Positions 48,446-60,141 of a stretch of DNA of 64,000 nt are shown piece by piece. This DNA comes from Archegozetes longisetosus. Its lineage: Eukaryota; Arthropoda; Arachnida; Sarcoptiformes; Trhypochthoniidae. The position numbers and the translations under genes were made by a program. The DNA lies in contig JAEMBT020000009.1 of assembly GCA_018873245.2 (NCBI GenBank), positions 4,822,242 through 4,886,241 on the forward strand, read 5' to 3'. Positions within the stretch are counted from its first letter, which is position 1. Each line of letters begins with the position of its first letter. Under the pieces are notes generated by a model that worked only from the letters and a program-made list of their open reading frames with translations, had not been told where the DNA came from and ran no database searches.

Positions 48446-50255
48446 TTAATATCCAACTTCAATTCTAAAATTCACTTCAATGAAAATGTTATTTAAAATA
48501 TGAATAAATGATATGAACCAAATAATCAGTGTTTTAATAATTAAGATAAGTAGATGTGAATAAGTATTTTATAAACATTAATGACTTGGGATGTAACAAA
48601 CTTTTAAGGTGTAATCCGTTTAATTATTCAACGAAATATAACTACATTCATGCAAGCTAAGTCAATAAGTACTAAAAGTAGAATAACTTTCTATGAATAG
48701 AAGAACTCACTCAATATTTATATAGATTTTCCATTAAAGCTCAAAAGTGACATTAGTTACCATCCATTATAATGTTAATCATCAGTTCTAATGCTATTAA
48801 GTTTTATTGCAAAACAGATATTAAAATATGTCAAACAAACTTATTATAAAAACTAAATTTAAAGTTTAGAAATCGAAATCTTTATAACTTAATATTTATT
48901 GTGATCGTCACTTCATTTTTAATATATAATTAGCTGTAAAGTTATCGACTAAAAGTTTTCAATTTCATTTATTGATCTAGTGATCTGTCAGTTAAATGCA
49001 GTAGACCCATGAAGCAATCGAAATTATTATTTTTGATTTGCGAAAACTATACTATATTTTGTTTATACAAACAGTAATTGTACATTTAATACCATTTTCT
49101 ATGAATTATTCATTAGTTAAGTTCATTATTTTTGGAATTCCTCAGAGTTTGCACTTTAGTTTAGGAGATTATTATATTTGTAATGAATTCTTATTCAAAA
49201 TCATTTACTTTTTATCTCCTCTGTTGTTACATTAAACTCCAATTGAATGTGTTTAATAAACACATTATATCAGAATTAATTCTAAAGAGGATATTGTTCA
49301 AATAAAGAAGTCGTGACAATAGTATAACATAAATTATCGAATTTTTATATGAAATATACTTCCAAGATTTATCTTTAACAGAATATGTCAAAATATTCTG
49401 CGTTTAGTTTTGTTTGAAGATATGACTTTAATTAGTGGATTCTATACACCCAAATAAAAGTCTTTGTTGTGCAGGAAAGTTTATATTTTTAAAAAATCTT
49501 TCACTTTTATATAGCACTTGATATAAGTTTGTAAACTTACTTTCGTTAATTCCACACACTTATAGTCATAATGCATAACTCAATACAGCTTAATATTTAA
49601 TTGGTTATCAAGAATATTAATTAAATATGTAAAGTAATAGAGTTTAAGATTATTTTCTATTTATTTAAAGATGGTTCAATTTACATTTTTTACGTCGATT
49701 GCAATTTGGTTTAGTAATAGGTTTTCACAAGTTTTTGGATTTATCTTATATTTGAGTTAACTTGTGAAAATGTTTCAAGTATTGACTTATGTGGATTAAA
49801 ATAGCGAGCGATTAAAACTTTTAAAGTCGCTAGAAGTCTGACTCTTTCTGGTCAATAATCTGTTTTATTGTATTTCTTACTCTATATATACAAAATTTAA
49901 TCAAATGTATCTTTAGTTCTATTCAAGAAAGCAAATGGTAAACTTCAAATAAAAAATACTTTTTAAAGCTAAACACAATAACTTTACAAATATTTATATG
50001 ACTCATAAATGATTTCTCAGTTATTATGAAGATGACTACTTTTACGAATCTATTTCATGAATAAACACAAGTCTTCTATTGATTTATGCAGAAGAAATTT
50101 ATTTAACATATTTAGTATATATTGCAAAAGAATCAAATAGTGATGAATAAAAATAAGGAAACAGTTGACATTTAAGTTTTATAATGACTTCAAAGAATGT
50201 GATTAAATTCTAAACAATTAAAGCATTGTAGATAAAACCTCAATCTAACGAACTT
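48446..50255. repeat. Direct duplication, copy 2
   Basis: Counterpart of 36176-38766, without the two mobile elements inserted there. It contains about 220-400 bases of its own near 49640-49990 that I did not find in copy 1. It carries the GR fragment at 49038-49240. Beyond 50255 the resemblance continues to about 50320. Confidence 0.8.
49038..49240 (+). pseudogene. Divergent GR fragment (copy 2)
   Basis: The frame YILFIQTVIVHLIPFSMNYS, then KFIIFGIPQSLHFSLGDYYI and KIIYFLSPLLLH and a stop, is the paralogue of 37888-38240. It preserves FGIPQS, close to FGIPHS of the intact GRs. Confidence 0.55.
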
Positions 50256-50518
50256 TTATATAGCAAAGCCTCGTCAGAACGAATCAATTTTGACAGTCAA
50301 GGAACAGACCCTATAGAGTTAATTTCATGTAAAAACGTGTTCTATTTATCAATTTTTTTTGTTTTTCAATTCGACTGAAGTATAATAATAATTGATATAA
50401 AATTATCAATAAAATCGAAGTTAAAATAAATTTATTTCTCTTTATGTGAATGATAATCGATCTACAAATCGAATAAATAATTAAGTTTTTCTTAAAAAAA
50501 TTGATTGAATTTATAAAA

Positions 50519-52374
50519 ATGAGTCAAGCGTCCGATAAGACTATTGAATATTTTGAAGAGCAGTCAACTTCTAATTCTGAGACTATCGAATATTATGATG
50601 AAAACGATCTTCAACTGGAAAGGTTTGAGAATTTTTATTTTGATTTTAAATTTGGTAAGGATTTTGATTTGTTTATTTCAACAAATTTCTATTGAAGCCA
50701 TTCAAAAACGAGAAGAAGGAAAAGAAATGTAAGAAAAGATATTTATCAAAAAGGTATCGAACACTTCAACTCTAAAGAAAAGCTAATTGCTGCCAAAAAA
50801 ATGAGAGAAACCTGTGGCCAAAATTGTGCCCAAAAATGCAATTCTAAAATCAATAACAATGAAAGACAAAAATTATTCAAAGATTTCTACAATACTGATG
50901 ATTACGGGAAAAGACATTTTGTGAATCGGACTGTAGAGAAATCAGCCAACCGTTCATTTCTAAATGTAAGCTCTAAGAAAAATTTAAATTTTAAATATCA
51001 TTTCTTTTTGGGCAATGAAAGAGTGCGCGTATGTAAAACTTATTATTTATCGACGCTTGCAATCAGTGAGCAATTTGTTTACACAACTCTTAAGAATAGA
51101 GAACGGATTACTGGAGTTCCTATTCCTTTAAATGTTGGAAAACATAGAAAGAAATTTATTTCTGAAAAGAGAAAAAATTTGGTTAGAACTCACATCAATT
51201 CATTTCCAGCATTTGAATTTCATTATAGAAGAAATGAATCTTCAAAACTATATCTCGAATCTTCACTTAACATTCAAAAGATGTATGATTTGTATATTGA
51301 AAAATGCAATGCACTCAATGAAATTCCAGTCAAACAATCCTATTACCGGAAAATATTTAATGAAGAGTATAATATTTACTTTAATAAACCAAAGAATGAT
51401 TTGTGCGATTTATGCGAAAAATACAAAATTTTGAAAACTTCTGATGAAGTATTTGAAAATCATCTAAAATTGAAAGAAACTGTAAATAATGATAGAAAAT
51501 CTGATCGCTTGAATAGAAACAAATTAGTTGTGTGTTTCGACTTACAAAAAGTTATTACTTGCCCTCAAAGTTTTGTGAATGATTTATATTATAAGCGCAA
51601 AATTAATATTTATAATTTGACAGCTCATAACTCCATTGATAAAAATGGTTATTGCGCGATATGGGATGAGAAAACTTGTGGCAGAACTGCAAATGATATT
51701 TCAAGCGCTTTGTCTATTATTCTTGACAAAATTGTGTCAAAATATCAAAATATTGATAACATCACGTTATGGAGTAACAGTTGCATTTCGCAAAATAGAA
51801 ATTCAATAATGACTTTTGCAATCACAAATTTTATTAAAAATCATTTTCAAATTAATGAGATTATTATGAAATTTTCAACTCCTGGTCACGGATGTGTCCA
51901 AGAGGTTGATAATATTCACAGCTTTATTGAAAAGACTTTCAATAATTCAGAAATTTTTAAATCAAAATTGTCAAACGACTGATTGAAAATTCGAATCGAA
52001 AAAATTCATACAAAGTGATAGAAATGCAAAGAGAAAACTTTTTAGATTATCAAAGCTGTACAAAATTATTAAACTCTAAGTTGATTCCATTCTCAAAGGT
52101 TTTTCAAATTCGTTTAACTCGAAATTTTTTCGATGTTGAATATCGATTGAATCCAACTTCAGACTTCATTAATGTCAATATAAGACATTATGAGAGGTCT
52201 TTCAGAAATGCTAATAGCAATAAAAGAAATGAATTTCCTAATCCAAAAGTGAGTAAAAACAAAAATATCATATCAGAAGAGAAGAAAAAAGATATCAATT
52301 CAATGATTGCTTGGGCTCCAGAAGCAGACATAATTTTTAAGAAAATTTTGTGCTTAAAAAATCTCATTCTTTGA
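50519..52374 (+). pseudogene. Decayed transposase-like gene of an unclassified family
   Basis: The reading starts MSQASDKTIEYFEEQ. A TGA at 50693-50695 interrupts it, then the same frame continues, without an ATG until 50801, to 51982. A one-base shift near 51977 leads into a last frame ending 52374. Features: a Cys cluster (CGQNCAQKC), a second pair CDLCEKY, DLQKV near 51540, FVNDLYYKRKINIYNLT, LWSNSCISQNRN and FSTPGHGCVQEVDNIHSFIEK. In the wider family, common in aphids and other invertebrates as I recall it, these are DxQ, FYKRKL, DNCxxQNxN and PGHxxxxxDxxH. Here the Asp of DNC is Ser, so the copy looks catalytically dead as well. Terminal repeats were not found. Confidence 0.6.
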
Positions 52375-52754
52375 AATTAAATTCTTGAAAAATGTAAAAT
52401 TTCAATTCTTTTTTCAATAAATAAAAGTTTTTTATTAATTTGCTTGAAATTAGGTCCAAAACATCAAAATTTTTATCATAAATCTTTCATAATAAACGAT
52501 ACGACAGTTTAGCACTAATATATTTTTTCAATTTCAGTGCAATAAAATCGTATCTTATTTTAAGACACTTGAGATCTATTCTTGTGCGAAAAATTTCACG
52601 AATCAGTTTCGATAAACTTGAACCTCCTTTCAAATCTGAATGATAGGTATAACTGAATCTCAAAGAAATTCATACATATTTTCTAACTATAAGGCTCAAC
52701 TTTGAATGCATTCATCTCGAAACGCATTTTCTTCAGATACGATAGTATAATCCT

Positions 52755-53196
52755 AAGGCGACGATATGCGTTGGCCTTTATTTTCATTAGATAATTGGTG
52801 TGGAACCCAAACTGCACATCTATTCACTTTACCAATCTCTTAGAGATGCCGATGGACAGTGGGAACAGTAGAGTTGAGTTTTTCCGCCAATTCTTCACAG
52901 GTTTGACGGGGATCCGACTCAATCTCTGACCTTAAAAGGTCATTATCCAACTCCACAGGTCGTCCAGAACGAGGGCGGTCCGAGAGGTCAAAGTCGCCCG
53001 ACCGAAATTTGTCGAACCATCGTTGGCATTTGCGAACATCCAGTACATCACCATAAATGGCACAAATATTCTTCGTGGCCTCCGTGGCCTTACTGTGCTT
53101 ATGAAACTCATAAAGCATACAATGGCGTATATGAGCCTCTTCGGGAAATTGACCAGATATATCACCGGTGATAATTGAAAAATAATTAGATATCAA
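52755..53196 (-). pseudogene. Mariner transposase relic, N-terminal half
   Basis: The minus-strand frame reads HIRHCMLYEFHKHSKATEAT, then CQRWFDKFRSGDFDLSDRPR and SGRPVELDND: the two helix-turn-helix units and linker of mariner transposases. An in-frame TAA follows VHRHL. The frame then continues EIGKVNRCAVWVPHQLS, the expected next block, until another stop near 52755. The catalytic domain is missing. Flanking DNA to 53640 has no gene. Confidence 0.82.
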
Positions 53197-53649
53197 AAAA
53201 TTTATCTTAAATAACTGTTCTTTTGATTAAGAATCGAAATCTATTTATAATAAAATCAAAACCATTCAAAAATATCGTTACTATTTGGGTCATAAAAAAC
53301 GACATTACTTTTGAGAAATACTAATATATTAAGGGTCGAAAATCGGCGAAAACTTTTTACATATGTAAGAGTAATCATTGTATTAAATAAGTAGAAAAAC
53401 AATAGCATTTTAGCTGATAAAAACTAATGATTTCAGTTTAATAGCTTTCTAACGATACATGACTCATGAGAGTTTACAAAGATTTAACACACTTCCTCAT
53501 ATATGGCAATGTTAACGGTTTTTTGCATATAACTTTTAAACCTATGGATCAATTTCAATCTGACCAGCAAAACTTTTGCTCAACTCGACGAGAGCTTTCG
53601 ATTGATATAACATGATATATTTCACAGGGGGCCAATTCCCCATAGGATC

Positions 53650-54410
53650 TCCGGACAACCTCTTTGGACCAATAGTTATTGATATAATCATTGATTTCTT
53701 CATGTATTGATATTAAGAACTGAGTTAAATTTATTAAATCTAAACGTGACTTTCTTGGAAGTTTGAGTGAATTTCTTATTCCTTCATTGATTCTGAGTAT
53801 TTTGCATTTGTGATAATAGCGTATTATACAGAAATAAACGTTTTGTAAGATAAAAATACTTTAGACATAATAACCAGAGAAAAATAAATAGGTTAAAAAT
53901 GAGTTAAATTATGAAATAGTGAAACTAATCCTTATATTAATTGATGAACTCTCTATCAATAAGCAACCAAATAAGTAATTGTTGCTTACTTCTTAAATCT
54001 ACTCGAACTTTGAATACTTTACCAATGCCTTGGTAATGTATCGAAATTTGAATATTTGTTTATATATTAATTGTAATGACTCACTTTAATGAGTTAATTA
54101 TCTTTTTGATAAAAGCAAGAACAATTAATTATATGAGTTTGTTTCACAATCTCAATATTTGACTTTTATTAACCTATTTTTTGTTTCTCTGATAATAACA
54201 AGTAATACTCAATATAATAGTATTAGGAATTGCTTAATCGATTCATTTGCAACAAATGCTGTAAAAGTATCACAGAACACCATGCTAGATATAGGTTTCC
54301 AAATGCAGTATAATATTCTTGCAATTTTAACTAATTTATAGATATCTTCTCTATTCATTACATAAATACTTATTGGCGGAATTGAATCCGAAATCATTTG
54401 AAATTTATAA
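53650..54410 (-). pseudogene. GR pseudogene interrupted by a hAT-like MITE
   Basis: On the minus strand, similarity starts near 54410 (MISDSIPPISIYVMNREDIY, like MLSGLVSPKSIGLSNREDVY), runs through KLVKIARILYCIWKPISSMV and FVANESIKQFLI, breaks at the MITE (54191-53875), and resumes to about 53660 with the KCxIxRINEGIRNSLKLPRK and EINDYINNYW equivalents. Stops and frame changes are frequent, and the 5' third and exons 2-3 are absent. Confidence 0.78.
53875..54191. mobile_element. 317-bp hAT-like MITE
   Basis: It starts CAGAGAAAAATAAATAGGTTA and ends TAACCTATTTTTTGTTTCTCTG. A perfect 8-bp duplication ATAATAAC flanks it (53867-53874 and 54192-54199). Removing the element and one duplication restores the GR-like sequence, which fixes both ends. 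An 8-bp duplication with CAGAG ends is typical of hAT. There is no coding frame. Confidence 0.88.
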
Positions 54411-54689
54411 ACGAGAATGTGCCATAATTCATTAATAATGTTTGAAAATTTCTTATAAGATCAAACTTATAATCGATAGAAATATAATTTTAAGTCCATG
54501 AATTTGTTTATAGAGTATATTCTTTGTATAAAACACAGTATGGGTATTAACAAAAAGCATTAAGTAAAACATATTCAAGACTAACTGTAAATATAACTTC
54601 TCATAAAAATTGATCCCATTCTCATTCATTAAACATTCGATAATACTTCTGCTTTGTTCGTGAGATAATACTTCTGCTTTGTTCGTGAG

Positions 54690-54815
54690 ATAATACTTTT
54701 TTGTGAAACTAAACCAGAAATCATATCAAACATTTTTACAAATGAAGGCTTTTAATCATTCTTTAAGTTTTAATATCGAAGTTATTGTGAATTAAGAACC
54801 CTAAGACACACATAA
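54690..54815 (-). pseudogene. Short GR fragment
   Basis: The minus-strand reading NLKND, then KPSFVKMFDMISGLVS, resembles the YKNDIKPSYLKPFQMLSGLVS loop. Only this piece is visible. The region 54816-55234 has no gene. Confidence 0.5.
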
Positions 54816-55234
54816 ATCACTGTTAAATTGCCATCAATTCTTATTTCATAAAAATTAAAATATTCTCTAATTAATAAAAGTTTTTAAATTAACTCTCATG
54901 GGACAATACGCTAAGTTTAATGAATAAATATCAAACGTAGAATAGTATTTTATAGTATAAAACTTCACTCAACATTTATATAGATTTTTCATTAAAACTC
55001 ATAATGATTATCGGTTTCATCAATTATAATAAAGTTAATGATCGACTATTACTATTAAGTTATATTGAGAAACTAATAGATATTGTAAACAAGTTTATTA
55101 TAAAAAATGAGTTTTATAGTTTAGAAATAAAAACCTCTATTACTCAATATTTGTTTTACCATTACTTTAGGTTTGATATACAATTATCCATAAAGTTATG
55201 AACTTAAAAGTTTTAAATTTATGATGAACTCGCT

Positions 55235-55480
55235 GTTAACTCGTTGTTCACCATACTCGCCAGATATTGCACCTTCGGTTCCTCCTCTTCGTCTCACTTC
55301 ATAGTTTCCTTTCCGGCAAATCGTTTGCAAACATCAATGGTATCCGAACTGCCATCGCTAGATTTTTCAGCAAAAAAACTGCCGTCCTTCTACGAGTAAG
55401 GCATTAAAAATTCGGTCGAAATATGAAGAGCTATCGTCGATCAAGAGGGCGATTACATAATTGATTGAAGTTTTGTAACT
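55235..55480 (+). pseudogene. Mariner transposase relic, C-terminal end
   Basis: YSPDIAPS is followed, with frame changes, by SLDFSAKKLPSFYE, GIKNSVEI and IVDQEGDYIID, matching the mariner end (YSPDLAPSDY...FFxxKxxxFYExGIxxLxxRW...xxGxYI). The local G+C content is higher than in neighbouring DNA. No complementary part is nearby. Confidence 0.7.
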
Positions 55481-55529
55481 TTTAAAAAAATTAGTTTTTG
55501 TTATAGTATGCGTAGCAATTAAATGGTAC

Positions 55530-55650
55530 CCCTAATAAAACTAAGTACATGAGTCGTACTAAATCAAAAGATTCATAACTTAAGTTCACACGATCATTAT
55601 AGACTAACCCTTTAGCGTGAGAGACAAACTAAGAATGTATTCAGATATCA
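55530..55650 (-). pseudogene. Family X relic downstream of GR-E
   Basis: The minus-strand reading SEYILSLSLTLK, then VYNDRVNLSYESFDLVR, parallels MSEYFLLFVLHTK and ACNNRMKLSYVSLDSVR of the 17229-17546 frame. It lies about 290 bases after the GR-E stop, in the same orientation. The second half is not recognisable. Confidence 0.5.
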
Positions 55651-55941
55651 ATATATACTATTTTTACTAACAGTAATTACATGAATAACTACTCAAATTA
55701 ATTGAGGACTTGATTCTATCAAAGACAATCGATTGACAGGCGAATCAATAAAACTGGTATTCGATACAAAACCCTTAACTAAGTTAAAACAAAACATTGG
55801 ATAGCAAATAGCATGTTTAAGAGACGTATTTACTGCATTGTACTATGATAAAACTCATATTTGAATAATAGACTATTTCTTAATTTTTACTACGAACTCT
55901 AAAGATTAAAACATTGAATGTTTGTTAAGGTGTGGAGTCGT

Positions 55942-57302
55942 CTATTTTGATGAATCATTTTTCGAAACTTCGATTAGTTTTAAAAGAAAAATGATTGTAA
56001 GAGACATCATCTGTTAGATTAAAATTTATTAATAACAAGTAAAATAGTATATTTTTAAATTCAATAGAATTGAATACTGACTTCATATCCACGAAAATAG
56101 TTGATAATGAATAGTTTCCAACAATAAAATCCAACTCTTTTCTGACCACATCTCTCAATAAATGACATTAACTATAATTGAAATAAATTCAATAAAGGTT
56201 TAATTTCAATTATATGATATTTGGTTCAAACCTTCAATCGTTTAGATTTATTCAGACGTCTGCCACTGAATGATAGGATACACGAATTCAGTAACTTATA
56301 CGATTGATTAGATTCACAGTAAACTGATGACGCGGTCTTTGTGATCAATATTAGGATCCACATAAATATAAGACTGACACAGAAAAGAAGAAATCTTGAC
56401 AGAAAATCAATTTTCCCAAACAAAGATTGATATAGAAGCGTATTGATTATAAATGTGAGAGATATCCAAATATAAAATAGAAACCTCGACCAATAGTTGT
56501 CGTTATAATCATTAATCTCTTGATGTATTGACATTAAGGACTGGATTAAACTCATCAAATCCAAACGTGACTTAATTTGAGTTTTGAGTGAGTTTCGCAT
56601 CTTTTCATTGATTCGGAATATTTTGCATTTAAGATAATAGCATAATATATAGAAATAGACTATCTGTGAGACAGTAATACTGTATATATAATATGCAGTA
56701 ATGCCGAATAGAATAGTATAAGGAATACCAAATATTAGGAATTGTTCAATCGATTCATTTGCAAAAAACGCCGTAAATGCTAGGATAATAGCGACCCAGA
56801 ATATCATATTAGTTATAGCCTTCCAAGTAAAGAATAGGATTTTTGCAATTTTAACCAATTTATAGACATCTTCTCTATTTGAGAGACCAATACTTTTCGG
56901 TGAAACTAATCCAGAAAGCATTTGAAATGGTTTGAGAAAAGAGGGTTTTATATCATTTTTGTAATTGTAATAATGAAGAACTTGAGACACAATTGATACC
57001 GATGTTCTAAGACAGACCGCAATATTAATGTGTAATCTAGCGTTAAGAAAATATGCCCAGTCTCCAATATATATATAAAATTCAGGTTCTTTTCCAGAAA
57101 AAAACAATGAAATAATAGTACGTGTTAATAGCTGCAATTGAATAATAAATATAAACTTTGGATTATGAAACCTTTTTCTTTTGACGAGTTCGTTTGGAAA
57201 TAGAGATAAACCGATTTTATATAAATGAGAATCAACTGACTTGATTACTAATTCTTGTTGTAAAACTTTATTAGAATCGAAATCATTGTTTTTAGACTCC
57301 AT
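55942..57302 (-). CDS. Gustatory-receptor-like 7TM protein, gene E
   Basis: Exons are 57302-56232, 56171-56082 and 56010-55942, phase 0 introns of 60 and 71 bp, about 409 residues. It starts MESKNNDFDSNKVLQQELV. Family blocks are present: KPFQMLSGLVSPKSIGLSN, FGIPYTILFGITAYYIYSI, EINDYNDNYWSRFLFYIWI. Exon 3 reads MMSLTIIFLLKLIEVSKND. It is nearest to gene D. The HSILWG motif of the others is TILFG here, so the pore-side segment differs somewhat. All splice borders are intact, and it is a predicted functional chemoreceptor. Confidence 0.82.
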
Positions 57303-57999
57303 TCATTAATTCGATAGGCATATGAATACTATTGGTCATAGAATGAATTAATTTTTATTTTATACGAAACTAGAACTCTATGACGCTTTTAATAATTATT
57401 GGTAACCATTTGTTTCAAAAATATAGAAAATGAATACTGAGATGTACCTGAAAAGTATTATTTTAGTTCAAGTTCAAAAGCTCTTTTTAACAAATAAAAT
57501 GCGAACAATTTTATCACCTGTTTACATATCATTAATAAACTTAAGCAATTATCATTAACTAGCATAAACTTTTAATGTTTTATGAGTTCATAGTTAGTGA
57601 GAACATAATTTTTGTCTAAAAGATCTTGAATCACGAAATCGAAATAAATCGATAAAATATGGGATAGTGAGCAAGGTTGACCAGGGGACCACTGCAAAAA
57701 GTAATGGCAACAGTAATTTGATTAAGTTGGGCAGAAATTTTAATAGTTACTCAAATTAATTGAAGATTTTATTATATTCTCATCAAAGATATTATTGACA
57801 GACAAATCAATAAAACTGGTATTACATACTAAATTCTTAATTAAGTCAAAACAAAACATTATTTCACAAATAATAACGCATTAGAGAGACCTATTAACTG
57901 CACTATATCTATGATAACACTAACGTTTGAATAAAAGACTATTTTCTTAATTTTTTACTACAACTCTAAAGATTATAACACTGAGTGATTGTTAAGATG
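57303..57999. other. Intergenic DNA upstream of GR-E
   Basis: AT-rich, no gene. A short G-rich patch (about 57660-57705) has no recognisable identity. Confidence 0.4.
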
Positions 58000-58069
58000 T
58001 GAAGTCTTATTTTGAGGAGTCACTTTTCGAAAATTCGATTAATTTTAAAAGAAAAGTGATTGCAATATT
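58000..58069 (-). pseudogene. GR exon-3 relic
   Basis: On the minus strand, ATCACTTTTCTTTTAAAATT and the following IEFSKSDSSK-like frame resembles the third exon of GR-D and GR-E (TIIFLLKLIEVSKNDSS). No exon 1 or 2 is retained nearby. Confidence 0.5.
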
Positions 58070-58151
58070 ATTACGTGCCGCCAAAAGTCTTTGCCAACTT
58101 TATCATTGTGTCGCGTGCAAAAGTTGGTAAAGACATTTGGCGGCATGTAAT
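58070..58151. repeat. 82-bp hairpin (33-bp arms)
   Basis: ATTACGTGCCGCCAAAAGTC and the rest of the arm to 58102 pairs with AAAAGTTGGTAAAGAC to 58151, with four mismatches and a 16-base loop. It is G+C-rich compared with its surroundings. It may be a minimal snap-back transposon or a structured RNA; no target duplication is clear. Confidence 0.75.
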
Positions 58152-58402
58152 ATTTCGCGAATTTACGATGCTTTATATAATTTCTTTTCTAAATATAGTA
58201 TAAAAATTCATTTAAGGCACTCATCAATTAATTTTTATAATATAGACAGAAGTCTATGACATCTTCAATAGTTCAATTGACTTATGCAATTATTATTATT
58301 AATTCATTAAAACTTCGAAATAATTTAGAAATTTTCTAATGATGCGAATATTTCTTTATTTGAGTGGTACATAAATATCAAAGTTGAAAAATCAATATAA
58401 TT

Positions 58403-58788
58403 ATTATGTGGCACATTAGTTTAGCACTACTTTGGAATTAAGTTAAATTATGTTTTAATTATAATTATTAATTGAAATTAGTATGAAATTAAAGATTAAG
58501 AGTTGAATTTTTGCATAAAACGTCAAAAATAATTTTTTACATAACGTTGTCAACGTTAATGACGATTAAAGCATTGGATTCGCATTGAAGTGCAGAATAT
58601 TAATAGAGATAAAGAATTATTCAAACGAGTGTACCGTTCCTTTTCCGACCGGATTAGGGACGTCGCGGCCAACAATGGGGGATGTTTACATTATTAACAT
58701 AAAATTTGATGTATTATTCAAAAGTTTATGTCAATTAAAACATAATTAAATTTTGATTCAAAGTAGTGCTAATCAAATGTGTCACACA
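58403..58788. mobile_element. 386-bp MITE with about 56-bp inverted repeats
   Basis: TGTGGCACATTAGTTTAGCA and TGTGACACATTTGATTAGCA (reverse complement) open long imperfect inverted repeats that share AGCACTACTTTG and AATTATGTTTTAATT. ATATAATT is found on both sides (58395-58402 and 58789-58796), consistent with an 8-bp target duplication. The middle includes a G+C-rich patch near 58640-58685. There is no coding frame. Confidence 0.7.
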
Positions 58789-58796
58789 ATATAATT

Positions 58797-59475
58797 GAAA
58801 ATTTGTTGATCCAACTAAATATCATATTATCGCAAAAATCTAAAACATTAAACCTAAGATAACAAGTATTTAAAATTAACTTCAGAAAGAAAATCCATAA
58901 TAATGTAAGAAATCAAATTAATAGAATTTTACTTGTGTTTAACTTTATATTTAAAAAATAATAGAGAATATGCCTCTTATACATTGAAAAGGTTTAAATT
59001 AAACAGTTTACAATAATAATAACCTCATTTCTGACTAATTCTTTCTATTAATTTATTAAAGATATCAAAAATTAAGATCAGTGATGGACGAAATCTTAAT
59101 CTATATGTTCTCTGATTTTAATCAAAAAGCTTTATGACTTTTCATTTTATAAATTTGTTTTTTATTATTAAGACCGATACTTTTTGGTGAAATTAAACTA
59201 GGATCATCTCAAATGGTTTGAAAAATAAGTTCCTTATATAATTCTTTCAATTGAAGCTGAACTGAGAAATAAAAAGAATAGTGCTCCTCACGAGTCTACA
59301 CGATTTGAGCGATTTGTCAAATCGATTCAAAAATCTGAGTTTAAATCGAGTCTGAGCAGGACCCACATAGATTTGTAAGATTTGAATTTATATCAATTCA
59401 GAATTTTGTTCTGAAATTTTCCGAAACATTCTAGAAATTTGTGAAGTATTCTAGAACATTCTTGAACTTCATGCA
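58797..59475. other. Intergenic DNA with a short GR fragment
   Basis: On the minus strand about 59150-59270 reads KNYIRNLFFKPFEMI, then FHQKVSVL, which resembles YKNDIKPSYLKPFQMLSGLVSPKSIGL. Nothing else is recognisable. Confidence 0.4.
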
Positions 59476-59661
59476 ATATTCTATGTGATATATCTTTCGA
59501 ATGGTCCTAGTGGTTATTATCATCTTTTGTGTACCATGACAGCTTTTCCTAAAAACAGTTGTGCCTCTTACTTCATATCTTTTAATAATTCGGTCGAAGG
59601 CTTGGTGATGTTTTCTTTCCTCCATAAAGTTTCGATGAGCCTTAATTTTATTTCTATTCAC
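59476..59661 (-). pseudogene. Tc1-like transposase N-terminal fragment
   Basis: The minus-strand frame HHQAFDRIIKRYEVRGTTVF, then RKSCHGTQKMIITTRTIRKI, resembles the helix-turn-helix and following GRP hook of Tc1-type transposases. There is no catalytic domain and no inverted repeats. The assignment is modest. Confidence 0.4.
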
Positions 59662-59813
59662 TTAGTATACATAAAAGCAGACTATTCTTTACACAAACTC
59701 CTAATCATTTTTTGATCTTATTCGAAACAATATGCAGAATATGAATAAATGAGACTTATTGTTATCTTATCCCTTGTGTACATACTATAAACTAGGTTTT
59801 AGATGATTAATAA

Positions 59814-60030
59814 TTAATCAATTCTATAGAAAAAGGGTGGAAACGTCTTCTGAATTGTTGGCCTTTTTAACAGTGAATTACTAAATATAATTTCTACAAT
59901 TTATTCACTGAAAAAAATTTCTAATGAACGCGCGCTTAGTTTTAATTGTAATGTATTTTATAGTAAATCAATATTAAAAAGGCCAACAATTCAGAAAACG
60001 TTTCCGCCCTTTTTCCATAAAATTGATTAA
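59814..60030. mobile_element. 217-bp MITE with about 54-bp inverted repeats
   Basis: TTAATCAATTCTATAGAAAA through GTTGGCCTTTTT is repeated in reverse at the other end with a few mismatches. Both halves share AATTGTTGGCC. No clear target duplication. Confidence 0.78.
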
Positions 60031-60141
60031 GTATTTAATAAAAATTACTGAACTTTTAAAAAGTGCAACTTTCATTAGAAGATATCCTTTATTTAAATAG
60101 TGATAAAATTCATATGTACAGTATTTGAATAATAATATTTA

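Noticed and set aside
50655..50694. A 40-bp intron removing the stop at 50693
   Set aside because: GTAAGG and a following AG are present, but the resulting phase does not rejoin the downstream frame, so a nonsense mutation is simpler.
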